The translations under genes were made by a program, and so were the position numbers. Of a stretch of DNA of 32,004 nt, positions 7,122 through 14,704 are shown piece by piece. A model generated the notes under the pieces. It did not search any database. It worked only from the letters and a program-made list of their open reading frames with translations, and was not told the DNA's origin. This DNA comes from Chloroflexi bacterium ADurb.Bin180. GTDB taxonomy: Bacteria > Chloroflexota > Anaerolineae > UBA2200. How positions within the stretch are numbered: the first letter of the stretch is position 1; each line of letters opens with the position of its first letter. The stretch covers positions 1-32,004 of the forward strand of contig MWCV01000029.1 of assembly GCA_002070215.1 (NCBI GenBank), in the 5' to 3' direction.

Positions 7122-7979
7122 ATGTCACAACTTCACGAAAGGCTGTCCGAACTGCAGGAAAAGCTTCGCCTGGGGCAGATCACCAGACGCGATTTCCTGC
7201 GCTATGCGACCTTGCTTGGCGTTTCGGTTGGTGCGGCAGAGGCTCTGGCGGCTTGCGCCCCCAAGCCCGGGCCCACGGCCGTTCCGCCGACGAAGGTTCC
7301 CCCGACCAAGGTGCCGCCAACAGCAGTAGCTCCTAGCGAGCCGGCACCGACTGCCCCGCCGCCAGTGGCGGAGAAGCAGGCACTGCCGGGCCATACCCTG
7401 CTGGTCGACCCGACCAAGTGCACCGGCTGCTTGAACTGCGCCGTTGCCTGCTCTGAAAAGTGGCTGGCGGAGTATTTCCCCAACGAGGCCAAGCACCTGA
7501 TGAGCCTGGAGTTCTCCCGCATTCGTCCGATGCGGTTCCAGCTGGTGGATGTGGTCAACGTATGCTACGACTGCCGTCTCTACCAGTGGGCGGAGGGCAG
7601 CTCAAAGGCGCCGTGCGAGCAGGTCTGTCCGCAGGCCGCTCTGACGGTGGTGCCGGTTGGCGAGGGCAAGCCCGGATTCACAGGCAACGGCTACCTGAAT
7701 GTGGACCGCGACCTGTGCACGGGCCTCGACCTGTGCGGACGCTGCCTCGAGATCTGCGAGGATCAGTTTGGCAGCGGCATTTCCTTTGACCCGATTGAGA
7801 AGAAGGCGCAGATCTGCTCTCGCTGCGGCGGTCTGCCTGCCTGTGTGGAGGCCTGCCCCGAGCCGCTCGCCCTGCAGTTCTATCCGTTGATGACGAACGG
7901 CCGCATGTTTGCGCAGACCCCCGCTGACCTGGCCGAAAGCCTGTATAACAAGATCTACGACAAGTTTGGGAGGGTATAA
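7122..7979 (+). CDS. Tat-exported lipoprotein ferredoxin with four [4Fe-4S] clusters (AOR partner 2)
   Basis: 285 aa, paralogue of the protein at 658-1518. It has a Tat motif T21-R22-R23-D24-F25-L26, lipobox L-A-A-C45 and a Pro/Thr spacer with repeated VPPTK units (46-82). Cluster cysteines are at 100/103/106/110, 148/151/165/169, 199/205/208/212 and 232/235/241/245. The stretch around the third and fourth clusters (about 194-247) is almost residue-for-residue the same in both paralogues, whereas the first half has diverged. This suggests a conserved docking surface. ATG 7122 has the same purine-rich ribosome site as paralogue 1; upstream in-frame sequence back to 6999 is leader. The TAA is directly followed by the AOR ATG (TAAATG). 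Inferred to be membrane-anchored on the outside. Confidence 0.85.
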   Translation: MSQLHERLSELQEKLRLGQITRRDFLRYATLLGVSVGAAEALAACAPKPGPTAVPPTKVPPTKVPPTAVAPSEPAPTAPPPVAEKQALPGHTLLVDPTKCTGCLNCAVACSEKWLAEYFPNEAKHLMSLEFSRIRPMRFQLVDVVNVCYDCRLYQWAEGSSKAPCEQVCPQAALTVVPVGEGKPGFTGNGYLNVDRDLCTGLDLCGRCLEICEDQFGSGISFDPIEKKAQICSRCGGLPACVEACPEPLALQFYPLMTNGRMFAQTPADLAESLYNKIYDKFGRV

Positions 7980-10016
7980 ATGGCCGAGATGTTTGGATAC
8001 GCTGGCAAGATTGCCCGGGTGGACCTCACCGCTGGCACCGTCACGGTCATTGAGCCCCCGGTCGACGTTCTGAAGAAATTCCTGGGCGGAGCAGCGCTCG
8101 GAATGTACTACATGGTCAAGGAAGGGCTGTCGGACCCCGCCATCGGCGCTTTCCACGAGAAGAACATGATCCAGTTCTTGCTGGGACCCACCAATGGCTT
8201 TGGCCCCAACGCCCGGTCGACGATTGTTACCAAGTCGGCCTACAATTTTAACTGCATCACCACCTCCGGCGGTCGCGCGGCGGCGGAGCTCAGATTTGCT
8301 GGCTGGGACGGCATCCAGGTTGTTGGCAAGGCCAAGACCCCGGTCTACCTCGAGGTCATCGACGACAAGATTACCATCAAGGACGCGACTCACCTGTGGG
8401 GCAAGGACAGCGAAGAGACCGAGAAGGAACTGCTAGCCTCGATTCAGGCCCCGCTGGAAAAGCGCGAGACGATCGTGACTGCTGGCGACATGACCCCGGA
8501 ATGGGCAGCAGTGCGCCCGCCGGGAGGAAAAGGCATCGGCGCCAAGAGGCTCGGCGCGGCCTGGGTTATCGGCCGAGGCGGCGAGAACCGCGTCTGGTAT
8601 GCCTGCGTTACCACAGAAGCCGCTCGAGCCCACGGACGTTACGGTGCGGGTGCCATCATGGGTGACAAAAAGCTGAAGGGCATTGTCATTCGCGGCACCA
8701 AGGGCCAGAAGATCTATGACAAGGCCAAGTTCCTGAAGATCCTCTACGACATCCAGGCTTCGGAGGCCAAGGACGCGTTCTGGAGACTGTATGGCACCGC
8801 TGGCATCGGCCAGTCCGAGTCCAACGTCCAGAGCGGCTATCCGATCCGTAACTGGCAGTGGTGCTCCTGGAACGATCCGGATGTGGTCAAGTCGCAGGAT
8901 GGCCCGTTTATGGACAACACCAGCTTCAAGAAGCCGCTGTCGTGCCCAAACTGCAACTTGCACTGCATGTTCAGCAGCGAAATCACGAGCAGCGACCCAA
9001 TGATGAACGGTGTCTTGTCCGACATGCCTGACTGGGAAGCCATGGGCATGGTCGGCGGCAACCTGGGCTACATGGAGAAGGCGGGCAAGACGCCTGAGGA
9101 TCCACAGCAGCTTACCCAGGCTGAGCGGCGTGAAGTGCTGGCCAAGATTCAGTACACCACCTTCCTCCACGACAACTACAGTCTGGACTATATCGAGGGC
9201 GGCAACAACCTCGCCCTGGTCCAGGAGCTGTACCAGCGCAAGCTGATCACCGAAGCGGACCTGGATGGCATCAAGCCCGTGTGGGGCGATGTACACGCCA
9301 TCGACGCCCTGGTGAAAAAGATCATCCTGCGTGAGGGAGTTGGCGACCATCTGGCCAACGGCACCCTGGAGACGGCCAAGTACTTTGCTCAGAAGAAGAA
9401 CAACCCCGAGATACTCAAGTACGCCTGCACTACCCACGGTTACGGGCAGCCGGCGCACGGCGTACGCAGCCATGCCGACCAGAACGACCTCGAGTACGTC
9501 ACCGTCAACCGCGCTACGGAGCATACCAGCAACGGAGCCGCAGGGTTCTCCAAGCTGGACTATGCTGCCGGTGTCGCCGGGCAGGACGTCAAGTGCTCTC
9601 AGGACTCGCTGGTGCACTGCATCTTTGCCGCCGGTCACTGGGCTGGCAAGACTGCGGACATGATCCAAGCTCTCACGGGCTGGACTGACTACACTGAGGA
9701 AGACCTGTTCACGCTCGGTGCCCGCGAATACGCCCTGTGCCGCATCTTTGACCTCACCACCCGCGGCGTGAAGGATCCCAAGAAGGAATGGGATATGATG
9801 AACTACCAGCACCGCTGGTACGAGCCGCTGCCGAACGGGCCGTTCAAGGGCTCCGTCGCGGCGTCCGGGACTCCGGAGAAGCTCTTTAATGAGCAGCTCC
9901 CGGCTTACTGGAAGGCCAGAGGCTGGACCGATGATAAGGGTGTTCCCACGGCTGCCAAGCTGAAGGAACTCGGCATCGATGATATTGCCGAGGCCCTTGC
10001 GGCAAAGCTGCGCTAG
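7980..10016 (+). CDS. Aldehyde:ferredoxin oxidoreductase family enzyme 2 (tungstopterin)
   Basis: 678 aa, same length and domain order as the first AOR and clearly paralogous throughout (shared GWDGIQ-VGKA, MTPEWAA-RPP, WVIG-GGENRVWY). Cluster ligands C322/C325/C329 (SCPNCNLHC) and C548 (DSLVHC) are present, as is the pterin-contact stretch AARAHGRYGAGAIMGDKK. There is no signal peptide; Tat export with the coupled ferredoxin is inference. Divergence between the two enzymes spread over the whole length suggests an old duplication with different substrates, in contrast with the very recent identity of the Rdh genes. A terminator follows. Confidence 0.85.
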   Translation: MAEMFGYAGKIARVDLTAGTVTVIEPPVDVLKKFLGGAALGMYYMVKEGLSDPAIGAFHEKNMIQFLLGPTNGFGPNARSTIVTKSAYNFNCITTSGGRAAAELRFAGWDGIQVVGKAKTPVYLEVIDDKITIKDATHLWGKDSEETEKELLASIQAPLEKRETIVTAGDMTPEWAAVRPPGGKGIGAKRLGAAWVIGRGGENRVWYACVTTEAARAHGRYGAGAIMGDKKLKGIVIRGTKGQKIYDKAKFLKILYDIQASEAKDAFWRLYGTAGIGQSESNVQSGYPIRNWQWCSWNDPDVVKSQDGPFMDNTSFKKPLSCPNCNLHCMFSSEITSSDPMMNGVLSDMPDWEAMGMVGGNLGYMEKAGKTPEDPQQLTQAERREVLAKIQYTTFLHDNYSLDYIEGGNNLALVQELYQRKLITEADLDGIKPVWGDVHAIDALVKKIILREGVGDHLANGTLETAKYFAQKKNNPEILKYACTTHGYGQPAHGVRSHADQNDLEYVTVNRATEHTSNGAAGFSKLDYAAGVAGQDVKCSQDSLVHCIFAAGHWAGKTADMIQALTGWTDYTEEDLFTLGAREYALCRIFDLTTRGVKDPKKEWDMMNYQHRWYEPLPNGPFKGSVAASGTPEKLFNEQLPAYWKARGWTDDKGVPTAAKLKELGIDDIAEALAAKLR

Positions 10017-10050
10017 CAGCGGCTAGAGCCGCGGTTCGAGTTGTACTTGG

Positions 10051-10093
10051 AAGGCCCCGGCCCTGGGATACTTGACCAGGCCGGGGCCTTTCG
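10051..10093 (+). terminator. Intrinsic terminator after AOR 2
   Basis: AAGGCCCCGGCC with CTGG (10051-10066) pairs with CCAGGCCGGGGCCTT (10077-10091), followed by TTCG. It is placed as in cassette 1, ending the ferredoxin-AOR unit. Confidence 0.7.
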
Positions 10094-10113
10094 TCTACGC
10101 CATGACGAGGCTG

Positions 10114-10122
10114 TGCTATAAT
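10114..10122 (+). promoter_or_regulatory. Extended -10 promoter for membrane protein-Rdh 2
   Basis: TGCTATAAT gives a consensus -10 (10117-10122) with the extended TGn element. No clear -35 is seen, which extended -10 promoters can tolerate. It lies just after the terminator and 40 bp before the membrane-protein start. Confidence 0.5.
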
Positions 10123-10161
10123 GCGAGCAAATCCAATCCTGATTTCGGCAGAGGAGGGAGC

Positions 10162-10701
10162 GTGAAATCCAAGACACTCCCCAATTTCGTCGCCATTCTG
10201 GGCGCCATTCTGATTGCGGTCTCACTGGCCTACCCCTGGTGGAGCCTCGAGATCGAGATCATTGGCAAGACCAACATCTTTCCCTACATCATTCGCGGCC
10301 CTGCCACGCAGCTCCTGGGCTACAAGAAGACGGCGCAGATGCCGCTACTGACCGGCATTATCATCGCCTGCGTCGTGCTGGCGCTGCTGGGCAGCTTACT
10401 CGGAAAACGCCTGGGGCGGGTGGTGCTGCTGGTGGCTGGTGCCCTGTCCGGGCTGGCGGCGTGGCGCTTTTATGCTCGAGCACTGGACATCGCTGGCCGC
10501 TATCAAATGAAGTCAGTGAACGGCCACACCATCGCCAAAGTGGGGGCCTTTTCGCCACTGCACGTGGCCGCGCGGCTGGAGAGAGGCTACTACCTGAATA
10601 TTGCTGGCGGTGTGGTCTGCCTGGTGGCGTTCCTGCTGCACGGGTTCTTCCGTCGATCCAAGCCCAAGCCGGCGCCAGAAGGACCAGTTGCACCCGAATG
10701 A
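10162..10701 (+). CDS. Small polytopic membrane protein paired with Rdh 2
   Basis: About 179 aa from GTG 10162 (GTG AAA TCC), which has GAGGAGGGAG a few bases upstream; a longer in-frame form from 10072 would overlap the terminator and promoter. Around four membrane segments are expected, with a Lys/Pro-rich tail. It shares with the 4696-5202 protein the sequence LPN near the start, YPWW/APWW, FP-x-IIRGP, GY-x-x-TAQMP or TPQMQ, and the closing hydrophobic segment. The Rdh 2 gene starts about 31 bp after its stop. Conserved pairing of this family with Rdh-like genes suggests it holds the lipoprotein or passes electrons to it. No domain is recognised. Confidence 0.7.
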   Translation: MKSKTLPNFVAILGAILIAVSLAYPWWSLEIEIIGKTNIFPYIIRGPATQLLGYKKTAQMPLLTGIIIACVVLALLGSLLGKRLGRVVLLVAGALSGLAAWRFYARALDIAGRYQMKSVNGHTIAKVGAFSPLHVAARLERGYYLNIAGGVVCLVAFLLHGFFRRSKPKPAPEGPVAPE

Positions 10702-10732
10702 CGACCAGGACCCGGCAAACCCGAGGCCAGAC

Positions 10733-12196
10733 GTGGCGCGGCTAGACGGAGCGTCTGGTGAACTCGTGCTGTCGCGCCGCGGTTTTGTGCGCCTGGCGGC
10801 CCGTCTTGGGTTGCTGGCCGGCGCGGGCCTGGGCCTGTCGTCGTGCGTGCCGCCTGGACTCCAACCCCTGGATTCGAGCGCCTCTGGCCTGGGGCCAGAA
10901 TCGACCCCCACGCAGCATCATCACGGATACCCGGCCTTTGTTGGCAACGAGAGCCGCGAGGTAATTCGCCACGGCGGAGCACCGCAGGTCAAGACGCTGC
11001 CAACCTATGCGCCACCCCCGGGGAAAACCTCTGCCTCTCCCACCGCGACGCCGGTGATGTGGGAAGCGGGCCTATGGATGTGTCCGCTGTGCAAGGGGAG
11101 GTTTGGGGCCGAGGGTGAGCTGGTCGAGCACCTGCTGAGTGCTCATGTGAGCAAGGTGCCCGGGGTGCGGGTGGTCGAAGAGCCGACATACCGGCGCTAT
11201 CTGAATGAAGAGATAGCGCGGTTTGACCAGAGGAACATCATTTTTGCGCGGATGATGTGGGACCGGGAGTACATTGCCAGGGCAGGGAGCCAGGCGCAGC
11301 GGCAGTGGCGTGAGAGTGGAGAGGAGCTGGCGCAAGGGCGGGCGGTGCGGACAGGTGCGATTTGGGTAGATGACAGTGTGGGGAGTCTGGCGCCACAGTA
11401 CGGCGGGTTTTCTGGCCATGTGCGAGGGTTTGGGGGATTGTACGATTGGGATGATGCGGTAGCGCCTCAGAAGTCACCCATAGGGACGCCAGAGGAGATG
11501 ACGGTACGGGTGAAGGAAGCGGCGCGGTATTACGGGGCGGATCTGGTGGGGGTGACGGAGATCAACCCGTTGTGGGTGTACTCGCACTATTATGATCGGG
11601 AGACGGGGGCGTACGGGGAGAACGAGACAGGGTACAAGTACGCGATCATGATTGGGATTGAGATGGACTTTGGCGGGATCAGGCAGTCACCGGGATGGGG
11701 GGCGAGTGCGGCGACGGCGCTGGCGTACTCGGAGATGGGCGAGGTAGTGGCGAAGCTGGCCAAGTACATCAGGACGCTGGGGTACGAGGCAGTGCCATCG
11801 GGGAACGACACGACGCAGAACATACCGTTGGCGATAGATGCTGGGTTGGGGGAGCTGGGGCGGCTGGGGCTATTGCTGACTCCGGAGTACGGGGCGCGGC
11901 AGAGGTTATGCAAGGTACTGACGAATCTGCCACTGGTGGCAGACAAGCCGATAGAGTTTGGGATGCAGCGGTTCTGCGAGACGTGTATGGCGTGTGCGCA
12001 TGCGTGTCCGGCGAAGGCGATACCGAAGGGGGAGCGGAGTCTGGAGCGGACGTCGATATCGAACCGACCGGGGATCAAGCGGTGGCACGTGAATGTAGAG
12101 GACTGTTATCTATTCTGGAGACAGAACGGCGGGGTGGACTGCTCGAACTGTGTAGCGGCGTGTCCGTGGAGCCAGCAGAACCGTCCCTGGCTGTAA
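10733..12196 (+). CDS. Reductive-dehalogenase-like Tat lipoprotein 2 with C2H2 zinc-finger motif
   Basis: 487 aa from GTG 10733 (GAGG six bases upstream); a longer reading to 10601 would run through the membrane-protein gene. The N-terminus is unrelated in detail to Rdh 1 but has the same design: SRRGFV Tat motif, hydrophobic stretch, lipobox L-S-S-C, then a Ser/Pro/His linker. From SPTATPVMWEAG to the end it differs from Rdh 1 by one residue (Asp for Asn in the second cluster loop). It therefore carries the same C2H2 pattern, RdhA-type core and two [4Fe-4S] sites. Codon use switches from host-like (CGC, GGC) to GGG/AGG/ATA-rich at the same point. It ends in TAA where copy 1 has TGA, and identity stops there. 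Confidence 0.8.
   Translation: MARLDGASGELVLSRRGFVRLAARLGLLAGAGLGLSSCVPPGLQPLDSSASGLGPESTPTQHHHGYPAFVGNESREVIRHGGAPQVKTLPTYAPPPGKTSASPTATPVMWEAGLWMCPLCKGRFGAEGELVEHLLSAHVSKVPGVRVVEEPTYRRYLNEEIARFDQRNIIFARMMWDREYIARAGSQAQRQWRESGEELAQGRAVRTGAIWVDDSVGSLAPQYGGFSGHVRGFGGLYDWDDAVAPQKSPIGTPEEMTVRVKEAARYYGADLVGVTEINPLWVYSHYYDRETGAYGENETGYKYAIMIGIEMDFGGIRQSPGWGASAATALAYSEMGEVVAKLAKYIRTLGYEAVPSGNDTTQNIPLAIDAGLGELGRLGLLLTPEYGARQRLCKVLTNLPLVADKPIEFGMQRFCETCMACAHACPAKAIPKGERSLERTSISNRPGIKRWHVNVEDCYLFWRQNGGVDCSNCVAACPWSQQNRPWL
11036..12194 (+). repeat. Long direct repeat, copy 2 (catalytic part of Rdh 2)
   Basis: Partner of 5563-6721. Differences lie at 11074, 12101 and 12121. Such repeats also make this locus prone to deletion of the 5.5 kb between them, or to assembly error. 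Confidence 0.9.
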
Positions 12197-12207
12197 AGCC
12201 AGATGGT

Positions 12208-12235
12208 TTGACAGCGTCCCCCTATTGACTATACT
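12208..12235 (+). promoter_or_regulatory. Promoter of the NapHG-tatA-tatB unit
   Basis: TTGACA (12208-12213) and TATACT (12230-12235) are separated by 16 bp, just after the Rdh 2 stop and about 60 bp before the next gene. Confidence 0.7.
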
Positions 12236-12300
12236 TACGGCGTTTTGCGGGATCGGGGGCTGCCCGATCCAGAATTCAACTGCGTTCTAGGAGGCTGGAG

Positions 12301-13785
12301 TTGACTGCAGAAGAGGTCAAGGAGAAAGAGAAGGAGGCGAAACGCCTCCAGCGTGAGCAGTGGAAGAAGATCAAGCAGCGCTGGAACCTGGTGAAGTATT
12401 TCCGCCAGCTCGTCCAATTTGCGCTGCTGGCGCTCTTCCTCTATCTGGTATGGTCTACAACCAAGGCCGGCGTCGATGCACTGCCGATCAACCTGTTCAG
12501 CCGGTTCAATCCGCTGTTCGCGGCGGTCGGCATGATCGGCGGCAAGACCTTTATTACCAACATGATTCCTGGCCTCGTCACCATCGTGGCCACACTGTTG
12601 TTTGGCCGGTTCTGGTGCGGCTGGATCTGCCCGCTGGGCACGGTGCTCGATCAGTACGGCCCGCGCGTCACCGAGAAGATACCGAACTGGTTCCGCAACA
12701 TCAAGTATATTCTGTTGTTCGCGTTCCTCTTTGCCGCGGTGATGGGCAGCCTGGCGCTGATGTGGCTGGATCCGATCACCATCTTTGTTCGGCCACTTGC
12801 CGGCGCCATCTTCCCGGCCATTCTGCAAAAGACAGCTCCGATTGCGCCGATGAAGGGGCTGCAGTCGGCCGTGGTGGCTCAGTTGCCGGTTCGACCGCAG
12901 GTGTTCCCGCTGTTGGCCATTCCTTTGATCATCGTATTGCTGCTCAATATCTTTGCCCGTCGCTTCTGGTGCCGCTATCTGTGCCCGCTCGGTGCGTGGG
13001 TGGCGCTGTTGAGCAAATTCTCGCTCTTCAAGCGCTTCCGTTCCGACGCCTGCATCAAGTGCAAGCAGTGCGTCAAGGCTTGCCCGATGAACACCATCGA
13101 CGGGGCGGAGTTCCACAGTGACCCCGGTGAATGTCTTCAGTGCGTGAGCTGTCACGGCACCTGCCCGGTGGCGGCCATCAGTATCAAGCCGCAGACCAAG
13201 CCCGGTTTTGGTCACAGCTATGATCCCAATCGCCGGCAGATGCTCGCGTCGCTGGCCGTTGGCGTTGGTGGGGCCGTTCTGCTCAAGCAGACCCAGAAAG
13301 CGAATGAATACCAGTATCTGATCCGTCCGCCGGGCGCAAAGGAAGACGATTTCCTGGCCAAGTGCGTGCGCTGCGGGCAGTGCGTTAAGGTCTGCCCGAA
13401 CAATGCGCTTCAACTGACGGTAAAGGGCGGCATTGGTTCGATGCTCACGCCAGTGCTTGTTCCGCGTACAGGCAACTGCGACTGGGACTGCAACTCGTGT
13501 GGAAAAGTCTGCCCGACGCAGGCCATCCCCAAGTTGCCGCTCGAAGAGAAGCGCCTGGCCAAGATGGGCACAGCAGTGGTCAACACGGATACCTGCATCC
13601 GCTGCTTCATCTGCATCATCGAGTGCCCGAACAAGTCGTTGGTTCAGGGAACCATACAGGGCCTTCGCGGCAAGTATCCGCTGGTCGATGCCACCAAGTG
13701 CACCGGCTGCGGTTTGTGCGAGTTCGTTTGTCCGGTCGTGGGCGAGTCCGCCATTCGCGTTGTGGCACCGCCCAAGTCCGCTTAG
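12301..13785 (+). CDS. NapH-NapG-type fused iron-sulfur membrane protein
   Basis: 494 aa from TTG 12301 with AGGAGG six bases upstream. Residues 1-300 look like NapH/NosR-C: about four to five membrane segments, two CX3CP motifs (C106/C110 and C224/C228), and two ferredoxin clusters (C251/254/257/261 and C278/281/284/288). Then comes D-P-N-R311-R312-Q-M-L plus a hydrophobic stretch, an internal Tat-like signal. The rest is NapG/MauM-like (IRPPGA, then clusters at C355/358/361/365, C393/397/400/404, C432/435/438/442 and C467/470/473/477). NapGH passes quinol electrons to exported reductases. Here the natural customers are the AOR ferredoxins or the Rdh proteins, which is inference. No NapA is present. 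Confidence 0.8.
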   Translation: MTAEEVKEKEKEAKRLQREQWKKIKQRWNLVKYFRQLVQFALLALFLYLVWSTTKAGVDALPINLFSRFNPLFAAVGMIGGKTFITNMIPGLVTIVATLLFGRFWCGWICPLGTVLDQYGPRVTEKIPNWFRNIKYILLFAFLFAAVMGSLALMWLDPITIFVRPLAGAIFPAILQKTAPIAPMKGLQSAVVAQLPVRPQVFPLLAIPLIIVLLLNIFARRFWCRYLCPLGAWVALLSKFSLFKRFRSDACIKCKQCVKACPMNTIDGAEFHSDPGECLQCVSCHGTCPVAAISIKPQTKPGFGHSYDPNRRQMLASLAVGVGGAVLLKQTQKANEYQYLIRPPGAKEDDFLAKCVRCGQCVKVCPNNALQLTVKGGIGSMLTPVLVPRTGNCDWDCNSCGKVCPTQAIPKLPLEEKRLAKMGTAVVNTDTCIRCFICIIECPNKSLVQGTIQGLRGKYPLVDATKCTGCGLCEFVCPVVGESAIRVVAPPKSA

Positions 13786-13794
13786 CGTCATGCG

Positions 13795-13827
13795 GGTGCG
13801 GCGCGCACTCGAATGCGCGCCGTGCCC
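13795..13827 (+). other. Strong intercistronic hairpin
   Basis: GGTGCGGCGCGCA pairs with TGCGCGCCGTGCC around a CTCGAA loop in the 63-bp gap before tatA. With no T tract it is unlikely to be an efficient terminator. It may stabilise or delimit the upstream message. Confidence 0.5.
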
Positions 13828-13848
13828 CTCTGAGAAAGGAAGAATGGT

Positions 13849-14034
13849 ATGCCTCGTCTGGGTGTGCCGGAGCTGTTGATCATTCTGGTGATCGTGATTC
13901 TGGTTTTTGGTGTGGGCAAGCTGCCCGAAGTTGGTTCCTCTCTCGGGAAGGCGATCCGTGGTTTCCGCGAAGAGACCGAGGTCAAGCCGGCTGAGAAGAA
14001 GACGGAAGACAACAAAGAAGTCAAGAAAGACTAG
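13849..14034 (+). CDS. tatA: TatA-type twin-arginine translocase subunit
   Basis: 61 aa. TatA forms the pore part of the Tat system, which exports folded proteins. Seen: N-terminal membrane helix (about 6-22), FG-x-x-KLPE hinge (FGVGKLPE), amphipathic helix with G-x-x-L-GKAIRGFREE, and a short charged tail (PAEKKTEDNKEVKKD). Start ATG with AAGGA eight bases upstream. Five proteins encoded just before it carry Tat motifs, so its placement fits dedicated export of this locus. No tatC is in the window. Confidence 0.9.
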   Translation: MPRLGVPELLIILVIVILVFGVGKLPEVGSSLGKAIRGFREETEVKPAEKKTEDNKEVKKD

Positions 14035-14152
14035 GCTTGTTGCGCGCCGCCGGCTGCCCCCTGGGAGCAATGCTTACAGGGAGGAAGACGCCCAGTCTGC
14101 CCCGCCATTCTACGAGCTGCCCTGCGGGGTCCGCCGGCGTGGAGGATGTAGG

Positions 14153-14692
14153 ATGAACTTTCTGAACATCGGCCCGGGGGAGATGATCTTTATCCTGGCC
14201 CTGGCGCTGCTGATCTTCGGTCCCAAGCGCCTGCCCGAGTTGGCGCGAGACCTGGGCAAGGCCGTGCGCAGTTTTCAGCAGGCCTCTCAGCAGATCACGA
14301 GTGAGTTAACCAAAGAAATGAGCGAAGCGTCCAAGACACTCGACCAGGCTTCAGACTCTGTGTCGGGCGCCCTGAGCGAGGTGGCCAATACCACCGCTGC
14401 CGAATTGTCGCAGGCCGCTGCCGCCGCGAGTGGCGAGCTGCACAAAGCCACCGGCGCCATCAATACCGAGCTGCAGCAAGCGGCGGCGGCTGCCTCGGCC
14501 CCACAATCTCTCACCCAGGCCGCCGTTGAGCCGGCGGTTGCGGGGATTGCTGACCTGCCTCCTAACGATGCGGTTCAGCCACAACGGCCGCCTTCTGACG
14601 CGGCCCCTGCCGAGCCAGAGCCGCTGACTCATCAGACCGAGGACGGCACCGCTGCCTCTGAACCCGTCGAAGGATCTACGTACGTGATCTAG
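14153..14692 (+). CDS. tatB: TatB-like twin-arginine translocase subunit
   Basis: 179 aa from ATG 14153 (GGAGG upstream; the longer in-frame reading from 13907 crosses tatA). It opens with NFLNIGPGEMIFILALALLI, an N-terminal helix, then FGPKRLPELARDLGKAVRSF. A long Ala/Ser/Gln-rich, probably coiled amphipathic region (about 45-120) and a Pro-rich acidic tail follow. The acidic residue in the membrane-entry segment and the long cytoplasmic helix favour TatB over TatA, though Chloroflexota often have TatA-like proteins only. TatB would receive the precursor with TatC. Confidence 0.75.
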   Translation: MNFLNIGPGEMIFILALALLIFGPKRLPELARDLGKAVRSFQQASQQITSELTKEMSEASKTLDQASDSVSGALSEVANTTAAELSQAAAAASGELHKATGAINTELQQAAAAASAPQSLTQAAVEPAVAGIADLPPNDAVQPQRPPSDAAPAEPEPLTHQTEDGTAASEPVEGSTYVI

Positions 14693-14704
14693 TCAGGAGG
14701 ACAT

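Noticed and set aside
5563-12194. Composite transposon formed by the long Rdh repeats
   Set aside because: The repeats are coding catalytic domains without terminal inverted repeats or transposase, so gene conversion or module duplication is simpler.
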